A stretch of 64,000 bases of DNA from assembly GCA_037892935.1 (NCBI GenBank), contig JAYXKI010000001.1, positions 186,001-250,000 of the forward strand, given 5' to 3'. Under the pieces are notes generated by a model. The model did not search any database. It saw only the letters and a program-made list of their open reading frames with translations, and was not told the origin of the DNA. This document shows positions 49,500-59,939 of this stretch, one piece after another. The translations under genes were made by a program, and so were the position numbers. Source of the DNA: Phlebopus portentosus. Lineage: Eukaryota > Basidiomycota > Agaricomycetes > Boletales > Boletinellaceae. Numbering within the stretch: the stretch's first letter is position 1; each line of letters begins with the position of its first letter.

Positions 49500-50399
49500 T
49501 GATAAGAAGCTATTGCGCATTGGTACTCCAGGTACGAGGTTGAGGTTAGATCGGGAAGGTATACACACGGGAGTCCGACTGTTGGTTCCTGTTCATCTCT
49601 GTGATGTTCTGTCTCAGTCTCTGAGAATCAGCGGTGTTCAGTCCTGGGTTGAAGCAGACGTACGTACGAATCCAAATCCGCCTGCTGTAATACCTGCACC
49701 AACGAGTCGATTTCAATCCATTGCTGGTTGTGTGTCGTTCACTTACAGACGAATGATAAAATCGGTTATCTCCTGGAAAGGCGATATAGATAAGTTTCAG
49801 CTCAAAACCAACAAGGATGCCTTAACGTCGCCGATGATAAGTGGTGTCTATAAAGGCATATCAGGGCTTCAAGAACAAGGGCCTGTGGAACAGAAATGAC
49901 TCACAGTCCAACTCCAAGTAACCTTGCCGACAACACTTAGATTTGTGAAGTTCGTAACCAAAATGTAATAATTGTAATGCGCCACTAGAACAAACAGCAA
50001 AGCAATGAGAATCCTAGGGAAAGCCATTAAGAACGATAACAGAACGGCCTATTTCAAGATCGCGCATACCACAAAAGGACAATCTGGATTGATACACGCT
50101 CGGAAGTAGCACTCAATAAGATGAATTCGGTGAGCTTACCATACATTTTAAATACTTAGGATCGCTCTTCGAATTCTGGAAATAAGTAAGAGTCTGGACA
50201 TTGATTATGCAAATAGACTGTTGTTTGCAGAGCAATAAGCCTAATAACAATAGAGAAAATACAGGCATCGGAGAACTCACATAGCGGCTCTGATGAGGCC
50301 GGTGAACACTGCACCAAGTGAATCATCCAGCTGAATGTGCGTCGGCGGTGCAGTTTCCGGAGTTCCCACTGGCGTAGCACTCAGGACTGTCGACGACAT
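49500..50399 (-). pseudogene. Degenerate DUF6534 membrane-protein copy D
   Basis: This relic is related to the genes at 22.9-29.9 kb, on the opposite strand. Exon 1 from ATG 50399 (MSSTVLSATPVGTPETAPPT) has LDDSLGAVFTGLIRA. Then, in order, INVQTLTYFQNSKSDPKYL, the 14-nt exon at 50070-50083, RILIALLFVLVAHYNYYILV, an 18-nt exon-like stretch whose following bases are CT rather than the GT donor, EITDFIIRL, YYSRRIWIR and an MNRNQ-like segment. The DUF6534 core and C-terminus were not found before the coiled-coil gene. The missing donor and missing C-terminus point to a truncated pseudogene. Confidence 0.7.
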
Positions 50400-51468
50400 G
50401 AAGCCCATGCCGATAGTCAAGTGATAGGGTGCGTAGCGACTGCACCTCACAACGGTCATCACATTAATAAAAGGAGAAAAACGCGGGATTTTATGCATTT
50501 CGCGCTCATCGTTGAAACCATAAAGTGATCGGAGCACTGACATGTGGCGCGTTTTCGCGAGATTAGTGGCCTTTGTCATCCAAGACCAAGGAAAGTACGC
50601 GTGGATGGGTACATATAACCCTGTTGCAATTGAACTAGCTGGGAACATGAATTTAATGCGGGGTCATGTACTGTATGTAATAATATTAGCCAGCAAGAAA
50701 AGATCTCGAAACGGCGACGTCGACTTGTCGGCGGTAGACTAGTCAGTCGCATAGCCAGAGGGATGCTGCTCCAACTAGCTTTGTAAAATGCATATGATAT
50801 GAGATTTTCTCGTTCGTAAGACCTCGGAAGAAAAACGATTGACCAGACACAGATGACCTCGGATTCATTGAGGACTAGGACTGTACTTATTATTTCATGA
50901 TCGTTGTTGTCGTGGGAAAGCTTACTTGTTATCTAATTACATTTTGCGACTCTGGCTAAGATATTTCGACCTCACCACCATGAGCTTGTTCGGATACGAA
51001 TAGTAACGACAAGTATGCATGTCAATGGACGAATACAGTATGGACGGTGCGAATAAAGCGCAGAGTTACTGATACCAAGGTTTTGGACCATCCATCTGGG
51101 GGAACTAGTTCAGTCAGAACAAGTCGGTGGATCCAAGAAGGGGTTCTGAGACCTGAAGGTCTAAAATTGTCCTTCCGGATTTTGCAAGGAGCTGGGTGGA
51201 GTCAACCGAGCAGTTTTGTGGAGTGGAGAAACAACCTTTCCCCTTCGTGTGGCATGTCGGTATACAAACTCTCTTAATTCGGATCTCATCAGCTCACCGG
51301 AGTGTATTCTTGTCTGCATCAGTCTGACCAAGATTGCTCGTTGTTGGCATCGACTGTGATGAGATTTTTATATTATCGAAGCTTCGAAATCAAGATAGAT
51401 TCTCACACGGAGACAAGTTCGTGGTAGTCAAGCCTTCCACGCCTCTGGTACCTGCAGCAATCAACAAG
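50400..51468. other. Intergenic region between relic DUF6534 and cupin 3
   Basis: About 1.07 kb with no recognised gene. It is the shared upstream region of the divergent DUF6534 relic and cupin copy 3, equivalent in position to 21.4-22.9 kb in block I. No inverted-repeat element like those of block I was seen. Confidence 0.35.
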
Positions 51469-52131
51469 ATGACCTCGACAAGCAGACCAGACCTTCCTCC
51501 TGTACGTCGAATCGTAACCGGACACACGCCAGAGGGAAAATCGATAGTTGTTGACGATGTCCCAATCGAACCGTATCCATTCCACGGATCATCCACGTTC
51601 TTCACAGACGTTTTCTGGACAGACACATCACCGCCGTCGAATGAAGTTATTTTCAGGGATTTGGCAAGGGAGCATAAGGATGAGCTGTATCCGCCTGAAG
51701 GGAGCTCCTATAAGGTGGTAGAGGTACCTCCTGGTCAGAAATCAGTAGGTAGTATTCTTTTAAAGTCCGTTTGCTGATAAGCTCACCACTCGGACGCTCA
51801 TGGATAGCCGCTTCACCGCACGCTCTCCTTCGACTATGGTATTTTGACACATGGGACGATGACGTTGATCCTAGACGACGAGAAGCGCATTGTCATGCGT
51901 CCGGGAGATGTTATCATACAGCGTGGCACGATTCATGCATGGCATAACGAGGGTACCGAGTGGACTCGCATGCACTTTATTATTCTTCGTGAGTCATGCA
52001 TTCTGGTCTGTACATTTGAAATTGGTGTTGATACCAGTGCTTTCTCTTCAGCGTCTCAGAAAGCGAGGATCGGGGATAAGGAGCTGGAAGCGGAATATCC
52101 TGGACCACCTTTACAAGCTGTGCGCGTGTAA
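51469..52131 (+). CDS. Small cupin-domain protein, copy 3
   Basis: Paralog of the cupins at 19.7-21.4 kb and apparently intact. Three exons: MTSTSRPDLPPVRRIVTGHT through DDVPIEPYPFHGSSTFFTD and VVEVPPGQKS; after an intron (about 51748-51810) the barrel, LHRTLSFDYGILTHGTMTL, VMRPGDVIIQRGTIHAWHN (PGD turn, motif 2 His and Asn) and GTEWTRMHFIIL; after a second intron SQKARIGDKELEAEYPG, ending PLQAVRV. The intron positions match cupin copy 1. A single soluble cupin domain, substrate unknown. It lies head to head with the DUF6534 relic and upstream of ABC copy 3 in the same direction. Confidence 0.84.
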
Positions 52132-53161
52132 AAGAGCATGATACCAAAGAGCCATTAGAAGTAGGGACCCTCTAGGAGGCTTGCTACGGAGAGCTTTGTG
52201 GATGCTATAAAGCTTTAGAGCTCAGGTTTGAATGATAATTAGATTGAATGAAGATTATGGCTTCACTCGTAGGCTACGCGAGCTGACATCCTGAAGGCTC
52301 TGCACTGATCGATTCCGTCAAGTGAAGAATAACGACAGCAAAATGTTGGAGGCGGAAGAATAAATTCTGTTCGACGGTCTCGATTCATCTTCGGGCTACT
52401 CGGAGTTCTCTCCGCCATGAGGGATCCATTCTCCAATTCTTATCGCGAAGAAAATTGATGCTAAGGTAGGGAAAGTATAAACTCGACCAACCTGTCACAT
52501 GTGACTGATGACCCTGATGGACCCTGATTTAACCCGATTTGGAAGGACCCTGCGGCAAAAATCTGAGGTCTGGTTGACCCAACCCAGGACTTTTGTTTTA
52601 TTTCCCTTGAGACTCATGAATTTTAAGCTCTGCAAATGTAGATTAGCTTCCTAGAGCTGGTTTGAAGCCTTTGGTTAGCTACTCTATGCTTTTCTGGTCT
52701 TTCAAGTAAAACTACTTGATTTAGATATGACAAAGCTATTACAAATGTATGACAAATAAATGACAAATGCAAGCTTTACATAATAATTTTGCATATGTAA
52801 GCGGCAAAAATCTAGGTCGAAAATTTTCAAGATGTGCCAAAACATGCAAAAATGACATTCTGAGTAAATTTATAAGGTCAGGGTTCTTCCTTAAATAGGA
52901 AGCTCAAATAGCCATATTTTTATTGAATTTAGGCACGATAGATTATCGATGGGAGCCAACTTCCTCCACGTTCCTTCCAGATAGCAACATGATAGGACCG
53001 TCTTGATGCAGGAATGCCCTACTATGAGGATACACGCGCGCCTACATGCACCTCTGGTCACCATCTTGAGATCCAAGTCCAAGGGATAAAAGGCTCGCCG
53101 CCTCAGTATGGACCACATCTCACATTTACTGCCCTCGACTCGCACCTGATATTTTATAGGC
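52132..53161. other. Intergenic, AT-rich, with short repeats
   Basis: About 1 kb between cupin 3 and ABC copy 3. A 13-bp direct repeat, GCGGCAAAAATCT, occurs at 52552 and 52801, and GACCCTGATGGACCCTGAT is a short tandem repeat near 52509. The stretch between is AT-rich (near 52730-52900). It may be a decayed element; no ends could be fixed. Confidence 0.35.
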
Positions 53162-55885
53162 ATGCCGCAAAAGCTCCATATTTCTCAATTCGGGATATGG
53201 ACATTCGTAACTAAGAAGGCGTCTTTTCTTGAGCACAGCTCGCTCTTGCACCCATGGATCAATATTGTTCGACTATGGACACTGATTTCCGGAAGCCCCA
53301 AGGCAACGAAGGCATCGCCTAAGGGTGAGTTGGTGCCTTTTATGACATGGTCTCATCGTTGATCATCTTATAGAAGAGCTTGCGTCTCTTCCGGTCATTC
53401 TGGACAATGGAGCAGTCTCGAATTTTATTACCTTTGTGAAAGAGATATACTGCCTTGGGCCGTTTTATTTCCTTACGGTGATTGCCTTAAATGTCTTGGT
53501 AGCGATTTGCACAGCGTTGGAAACCTTTTTCCGGGGCAGGATCTTAGACTCGGTATCGTGCAACTTTCCTAAGGGAACTCCGGATTTCAAGCTCATCTAT
53601 ATTGGGAATAGATCGGCTGGTGTTTGCAGAACCAGAAAGTCGAAACTGCAGTTGTTATACAAGCCATGTTAGGCAAACTCTTGCTGGCTGTCCTTGACGT
53701 ATATGTCACGCGCATGGAGTAAGAGAGGGAGCTCGTTATTATGAGTACATGAATCATTCCGAGTCATCTTCAGGGAAATTTACTCCATGGTTTTATGCGA
53801 ACGGATTAAGTATCATTTCTTGCAGAGATCAATGGCCTGTACGTATATACGGCTCTCCGCGGTCTCTGACTCAGATTGATTAGCTTTACAGTTGTTTCAA
53901 GATTGGATCCTTCGACCGCAGAAGGTGCATCCTTCACTTCTGATGGCAAGAAACAATCTCTAAGGAGCTTACTATTCTTTTGATAGATCCAAATGTGTAT
54001 AGCAAAGTTAGCGGGAGCTCGGAAGATTTAACTTATGATACATCCGACGCTGCGTTTGCATTTATGGGCATCAAGGGCATCGTGAGAGGTCTAATCGTGA
54101 TTCTAACTCAAGCATCAGTTCTGCTCGGGATGTCTCGAAATAGCTTCACAGCATTGATGTCAATTGCGTTTTGCATCAGTTATTCTCTCCTGAGTCTGGT
54201 TAAGGGCAGCGTCTTTGCGAGCTGTAAGTCTCGTCTCGATTAACTTCGTCAAAATGACTGAACACTCTTACGAAGCTTTTGTTACATTCTGCAACAACTC
54301 TCACTTTAAACGCATGGCATCTCTGAAAAACCTGGCTTTCGACGATAGATATCTCGAGGATCGACTCAGTCATGGTTTCGAAGATTACATTATACGAGGT
54401 AGATCACTACTCATAATTCATGGAACCTGACTTACTCGTATCCTGATTTTTGCAGAGTTCAAAAAGAGCAGGCACTCGGTTGGAGATGTCTGCACGGGAG
54501 ATATGCAGTCACAATGGATGAGAAGTGCACCTATAGCCTTTGAAACCCTTCGTGAGTTTTCCCGGGACTCTACTTTGGTGAGTTTATGTTGCAACATAGT
54601 GTCCCATGTATTGGTTTACATACGATTCCAGGTGTTCTTAGCTTTGAAAGTGCTTTGGGACCCTAAAAGTCTATCTATGGGCGAGTTCCTTCTTGTTCAG
54701 CAAGCGTCTCATTCAATGCGGGGATTGTCATGGGGGATCTTTTGGAACTGCACCGAAATACATCGTCATCTCCTTATCATCCAGGGCTTATACTCGTTAG
54801 ACAATATCTCGAGTCACTTGAAGGATGGAGATGCGCCGTATCCTCTAGGCTCTGACGAGGAGAACCAACCAGGAGCCCAGATTGAATTTCGGTAAGACTG
54901 ATTATTACCAGGCTATCATGAAAGCTCTTGACTATGGATGCACTTCAGGAACGTTTCCTTCAGATATCCGGGGTCGGACAAGAATGTTCTCAGGGAGATC
55001 TCTTTCACCATAAGACCAGGTCAAATCGTCGTGATCGTCGGTGTCAACGGAAGCGGGAAGTCCTCTACGATCAAACTTCTCAACCGATTGTATGATCCGT
55101 CATTCGGTGAAATTCTCCTTGATGGTCTTCCCCTCTCTTCGTACAATCTCTCGGACTTACGTCGTTCGATGTCCATCCTTCGCCAGAATCACGCTGTCTT
55201 CCCTTTATCTATCCGCGAGAACATTGCTCTAGGTTCGGTGGATAAAGATATGTCCGATGATGAAGTCCAACAGGCGCTTCGCCAAGGCGGAGCCGAAACG
55301 TTTGTACGAAAACTGAAACGAGGCTTAGAAACGGTGCTCGATCCGATAAAGACTGTCACTATCCATACAGTCGGTGCCGAGGACCCTGAGCTGAAAGTCG
55401 TAGTTGATGATATGGAGACAAAGACAGACATCTCCGGCGGGGAATCACAAAGGCTCGCTGCGTGAGTGGTTGATATCTTCAGTTGAATATCCGACTGAGA
55501 CTCACGGATGCAGGTCGCGTACCTTTTCACGTCTCATGAATGGAAATATTCGACTTCTAGTAGTCGACGAGCCAACATCCGCCCTCGATCCGGAAGGTGA
55601 ATACGAGCTCTTTACGAGGCTCCGCGAGCATAGCAAGGGAAAGACGGCTATCTTCGTCACGCATCGTTTCGGGCACTTGACCAAGCATGCGGACCTGATT
55701 CTGTGGGTACGGTCGATTTCGTCAAGTACATCTCTTTTACAATATGCAATTATTATAGATGCCTGAAAGACGGTTGCCTCGTGGAGCAAGGAAACCACGA
55801 TGAGCTTCTTTCTTTGAATGGAGAGTATAAGAAGCTGTACGACGTTCAAGCCAGAGCGTTCGTGAGCGACTCGAAACCTTCTTAG
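53162..55885 (+). CDS. ABC transporter, half-size ABCB-like, copy 3
   Basis: More diverged paralog of the tandem pair at 12.8-19.5 kb with the same layout. The start MPQKLHISQFGIWTFVTKKA aligns with the N-termini of copies 1 and 2. Membrane-part exons include ITFVKEIYCLGPFYFLTVIA and DPNVYSKVSGSSEDLTYD. The NBD is complete: FRNVSFRYPGSDKNVLREIS, Walker A GVNGSGKSST, Q-loop ILRQNHAVFPLSIRENIALG, signature ISGGESQRLAA, Walker B IRLLVVDEP plus SALD, H-loop FVTHRFGHL, ending RAFVSDSKPS. Exons in the middle (53.6-53.98 kb) are hard to place by eye. Substrate unknown. Downstream of and co-oriented with the cupin. Confidence 0.82.
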
Positions 55886-56122
55886 CCTTATTCCTGCATT
55901 ACTCGAGGTACATAGTGAGTTTTTTTTTACGATGGAAATTCGATCGCCTTTACTTTCAGCCATCCAATTCGCGCAGCGCTACATCGTAACTGCAATTGCT
56001 ACATACAGTACATTGCAAGTACATTCTTTTGCTATATTCTTGACGATACGAAACTCTTTTTCAAATAATCTCGAATTATATCCTTTTCTCCGACCTTTTC
56101 ATCAAAGCGCTGAGCGTGTTAT

Positions 56123-56648
56123 TTACTGGATCGTGACCCTCTGGGGCTGCTGCTCCTGACCGGTCTTCGGGAAAGTCAACGTCAGCAGACCGTTCTCCAT
56201 CTGGGCTTGGATTTCCTGCGGCTAAAAATACCGAGTCATTCAGCTCGGGTTTGATGAGCATTAAGCCGATTGCACTTACCTTAACGCCTTGAGGGAGAGG
56301 AATACTGCGCGAGAAGCGTCCGTAGCTGCGCTCACGGTGGACCATCCCCTTCTCTTCGACGTCCTTCAACGGTTGCTGCTCGCCGCTGACGACAAGGCGA
56401 CCATTCTGCGCGTCGATGTTCACGTTCTCTTTGCTCAAGCCGGGGAGCTCGAAGATAGCGGTGACACGGTTCTGCTCTTGCGACTCGAAGATGTCGACTT
56501 TCGGTGTGAAACCGCGAGCGATGGAGCGGTCGCCCTGATCTGTGCGTGTCACCTGTTGAGGACCAGCAACTGGACGCGCCCAGGCGTCATCGAAGAAACG
56601 CGAGAGGTCGCTGAACGAGAAGAAAGGCTCGTAGGAGTACACCGACAT
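56123..56648 (-). CDS. Small heat-shock protein HSP20
   Basis: ATP-independent holdase chaperone with an alpha-crystallin domain, about 155 residues. Start MSVYSYEPFFSFSDLSRFFD. Alpha-crystallin core: RGFTPKVDIFESQEQNRV, FELPGLSKENVNIDAQNGRL, then ERSYGRFSRSIPLPQGVK. One intron, with donor GTAAGT right after VK, leads to PQEIQAQMENGLLTLTFPKT and the end RVTIQ. The GLLTL motif contains the GxL signature. There is no C-terminal IxI/V motif in the usual form. The intron is notable, since many heat-shock genes are intronless. A heat-shock element lies upstream. Divergent from UVE1. Confidence 0.93.
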
Positions 56649-56780
56649 GGCTCTTACGCGAGTTACTGGGAGAAGATAATTCTGCTAAGATTCGCTTGCT
56701 GGTCTGAATGAATACGAGTGAGTGACTTGTCCGTTGGGTAGTCCAAATCCAAGTGGGAGAGATTATATGCCCTTTGAGAC

Positions 56781-56793
56781 GAACGTTCCAGAA
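56781..56793 (-). promoter_or_regulatory. Heat-shock element of the HSP20 gene
   Basis: GAACGTTCCAGAA is a perfect three-unit alternating nGAAn/nTTCn array, the Hsf1 site. It lies about 133 bp upstream of the HSP20 start codon, and an AT-rich TATA-like stretch (ATATAAT on the minus strand, near 56764-56770) follows it in the direction of transcription. Confidence 0.8.
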
Positions 56794-57099
56794 TTATCAC
56801 TATAGTAATATGACGTCCAAAATGACCGTTGTCCCGTCCATCTTCACGTTCTCACAACGTTGGAGGTACAAAATGGGGACACTAACGGTCACCGGGACCT
56901 CCTAGTGACCTCCTCAGGTTCACTGAACATTCTCGATTATTCGTTCTTGGATTAAGTCCAAAAAAGAGGGTTGCTTCTAATAATGCAGAGGAAGACTACG
57001 TTCCGTTCTTCGCCGCTTTCAGAGCTAGGTTAGGGGTAAGTAGATGAAAGAATGAATTGGAATCGGACCTATGATCGATCAGTCACGGTGCCAGAGGGT

Positions 57100-57128
57100 G
57101 AGACCGAGACCGAGACCGAGACCGAGAC
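57100..57128. repeat. GAGACC tandem repeat upstream of UVE1
   Basis: Almost five perfect hexanucleotide units in the HSP20/UVE1 intergenic region, about 250 bp before the UVE1 start. Confidence 0.85.
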
Positions 57129-57373
57129 GGCGAGAGCAGAGCTGCAGAGCTTCGAGGTCTTCCGTTAAGACAGGTATGACTAATTCTACTGCCGAAGGCG
57201 ATCATTGATCGTTGATCCCGGAGTTGCAACTTCTGATCTTCATACGATTTTCATTCTTGATCGACGACCAATCGAAGTTGTCGTCATCATTCAACCTGTC
57301 TCGGACTGGTGGTTGGTGGACAAAAACCAAGTCCGCAAAAAATAATAATAATGGGTTTATTTCTTACTATTAC

Positions 57374-59629
57374 ATGCCCCTGCTACCTGGACGGCTACTT
57401 GCCAGATCTCTATTCAACACTAGATTTTTCTGGAGGCAGAGGCATTTCTCGACATTTGTTACAAGGAAGATGGAGCTAGCAGCAAACTTGCAGGATACCA
57501 ACATTTTAAACGATGGATTGCCGTTTGGAACAAGAAGCGAGTCTCCTCTGTCCGATGTACCAGAAGAGCCTGCCGAGCCAGTACCAACTTTGAAGGCGAA
57601 GCGCCAGCGGCGAACCACCAAAACTGCAATTTCTGTGGCAGATGTCGTTTCGGAAGAGAAGAGTGCAATAGAAGAAATCGAAAAGAAGCCAAAGAAACAG
57701 AGAAGAAAACGCAAGGCAGCTAAGGTGCTCATCGAAGAAAATGAAGAAGGTGATGAAGGTAAACCACGGAAAAGAAGCAGGCGCAAAAGCAAAGTGGTCG
57801 CCGCTGCAGAAGGTGGAGGCGAAGATAAGCCAAAGAAGAAACGAAGGAGGATGATACCTGAAGAAGAACTGGTGTTTGACATTCCTCCAATTGAGAATGT
57901 CTTGAGTACGACCTTCAAAGGCAAGCACTCTAGTTTGTTTCTACATGAGCGTATTCTCACATATCATTCATCAGGCCGTCTCGGTTATGCATGTCTAAAC
58001 ACCATGCTCCGCAAGTACTCAACACCTGTCTTCTGCTCGCGCACATGCCGACTGGCTACAATCGCAGAACTCGGAATGGAGCACGTCCGGTCCCTGGGGT
58101 TGCAAAACATCCGCGACCTGCATACGCTGGTGAAGTGGAACGTCCAGAATGGGATCTATTTCATGCGCATGAGCTCCGAGATGTTCCCGTTTGCTTCGCA
58201 TCCCGAGCATGGGTATGATCTGAGCTTTGCGGATGCGGATCTGAAAGCTGTTGGTGAGACGGCGAGAGAGTTGGGCGTCAGGTTGACGAGTCATCCTGGA
58301 CAATTTACCCAGCTTGGTAGTCCACGAGATGGCGTGGTCAAGAACGCAGTGAGAGACTTGCAGTATCATTGCGAAATGATGGATCGGATGGGACTCGATG
58401 AGGATAGCGTCATGATCATTCACATGGGAGGTAGGAATATTCATGTTTCACCTAAGGGGCTCTGTTCTGATACCCTACTCCCAGGCACGTTTGGTGACAA
58501 GGCAGCAACTCTGGAACGATTCAAGGAGAACTACTCCAAGTTGCTCTCGGATAACATCAAGGGGCGGCTCGTACTGGAGAATGATGAGGTACTGTTTCAC
58601 TCTGCATTGTCTTCCGTCTGATTCTCACTCACCCCTTCTTATGCATCAGCTCTGCTACAACGTCGATGACCTCCTGCCCATCTGCAAGGAGCTCAACATC
58701 CCGCTCGTGTTCGATTATCACCACGATTGGATCTACCCCTCTTCTCGTCCTCCTCGGGAGCTCATTCCCGAGATTAACCAACTGTGGTACGATAAAGGGA
58801 TTAAACCGAAGCAGCATCTCAGCGAGCCGAGGCCCGGCGCGGTGAGCGTGATGGAAAAGCGCGCACACTCGGATCGCGTGAAGACGCTGCCTGAGGGACT
58901 CCCGGACGATATGGGTCAGTTCCTCTTCTCTATTTCATTTTGCTGTTATCATTCAAGGTCTTTTTTTTCTTCCCTGGGATAGATTTGATGCTTGAATGCA
59001 AAGACAAAGAACAAGCCGTCTTCTATCTCTATCGTCTGTACGGACTGCGCGATGTCGACCCGAGGATGCTTCGACCTCCCGCGGAGGTAGAGAGTTTGCA
59101 TACGAATGGTCGGAAGTCAAACAAGCGGGCGAAAGCCAAAGCTGCTGCTGCTGCTGCTGCTGAAGAAGAAGAAGAAGAAGAAGAAGAAGCAGATGCATCA
59201 CTGGAAGTGATTAAGAATGGAGAGGTTGAAGAGATTGAAGAAGAGGCGCTGAACGAAGATGTCGGTGGAGGCCACGATCAAAGAAGTGGAGCCAAGACAA
59301 AGACGAGGGTGCAGCTCGCGCTCGAAGTAGAAGAACATGGCCTTTCCGAATCAGAGACGAAGAACATCCTCGCAGAGACACTGACTGGCGGTGGCGAATT
59401 GGATTGCGGGAGTGGGGATGAAGCACCTGAGGTTGAGTCTTTGAAAATAAGGACGAGAGCAAAGAGACAGCCTACAGCCAAGCGGACGAAGAAGAATAGG
59501 ACTTTCAATGGGGGTCGAGGTGATGAAAGTGGTGTAGAGAAAAAGAAGAGGATGAACGGCGGTAATAGCAGGCGGAATGGCAAGCTGGCGAAAATCCAGG
59601 ATGCCTCGAATGAAGTCGCCGTAGCTTGA
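57374..59629 (+). CDS. UVE1: UV-damage endonuclease Uve1 (UVDE family)
   Basis: Metal-dependent TIM-barrel endonuclease that nicks 5' of UV photoproducts and other lesions, starting alternative excision repair. The first ATG gives MPLLPGRLLARSLFNTRFFW..., Arg-rich with no acidic residue for over 30 residues, like a mitochondrial presequence. A second in-frame ATG at 57470 (MELAANLQDT) would skip it, and Lys/Arg-rich nuclear-type signals follow (KKPKKQRRKRKAAK). Catalytic core: GRLGYACLNTMLRK, NIRDLHTLVKWNVQNGI, LTSHPGQFTQLGSPRD, VMIIHMGG, GRLVLENDE, IPLVFDYHHDWI. Introns at about 58432-58484, 58589-58648 and 58915-58981. The C-terminal tail is long and low complexity, with Ala and Glu runs from triplet repeats at 59141-59190. 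Confidence 0.93.
59141..59190. repeat. Coding (GCT)n-(GAA)n triplet repeats in UVE1
   Basis: Consecutive GCT and then GAA/AAG triplets encode a poly-Ala followed by a poly-Glu run in the disordered tail of UVE1. It is a likely site of length polymorphism. Confidence 0.85.
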
Positions 59630-59939
59630 CTGATTGATCTATACTCCTCGTGTTTATCGCATGTCTTGTATAGTAAAGGTAGCTTCTTGCGTTCGCCCGA
59701 CCATCGACAGATTCAGCGGAGCGTGAAGAGATGCGCATGATTCCATGAGACACATAAGTTAATTAACACTCTTGAGCAGATACAAGTGGAGTTCCAAAGC
59801 ACTAAGGAATTAATCAAGAAACTGAAAGAGGAAGAAAATTCAACTCATGTAAAAGCACGTACAGAACCTGAAAAAAAAACACATCAAATCGGACCCCCTC
59901 CGAACAAAAAAGCGCTCCATCCTCTACAGTCCATCGAAA

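Noticed and set aside
49294..49899. A 201-codon plus-strand open frame
   Set aside because: It is antisense to the DUF6534 relic, begins without convincing context, and shows no family features.
57370..57960. A 196-codon minus-strand frame opposite UVE1
   Set aside because: It mirrors the Lys/Glu-rich N-terminal region of UVE1 (Leu/Phe/Ser-rich antisense composition) and has no independent support.
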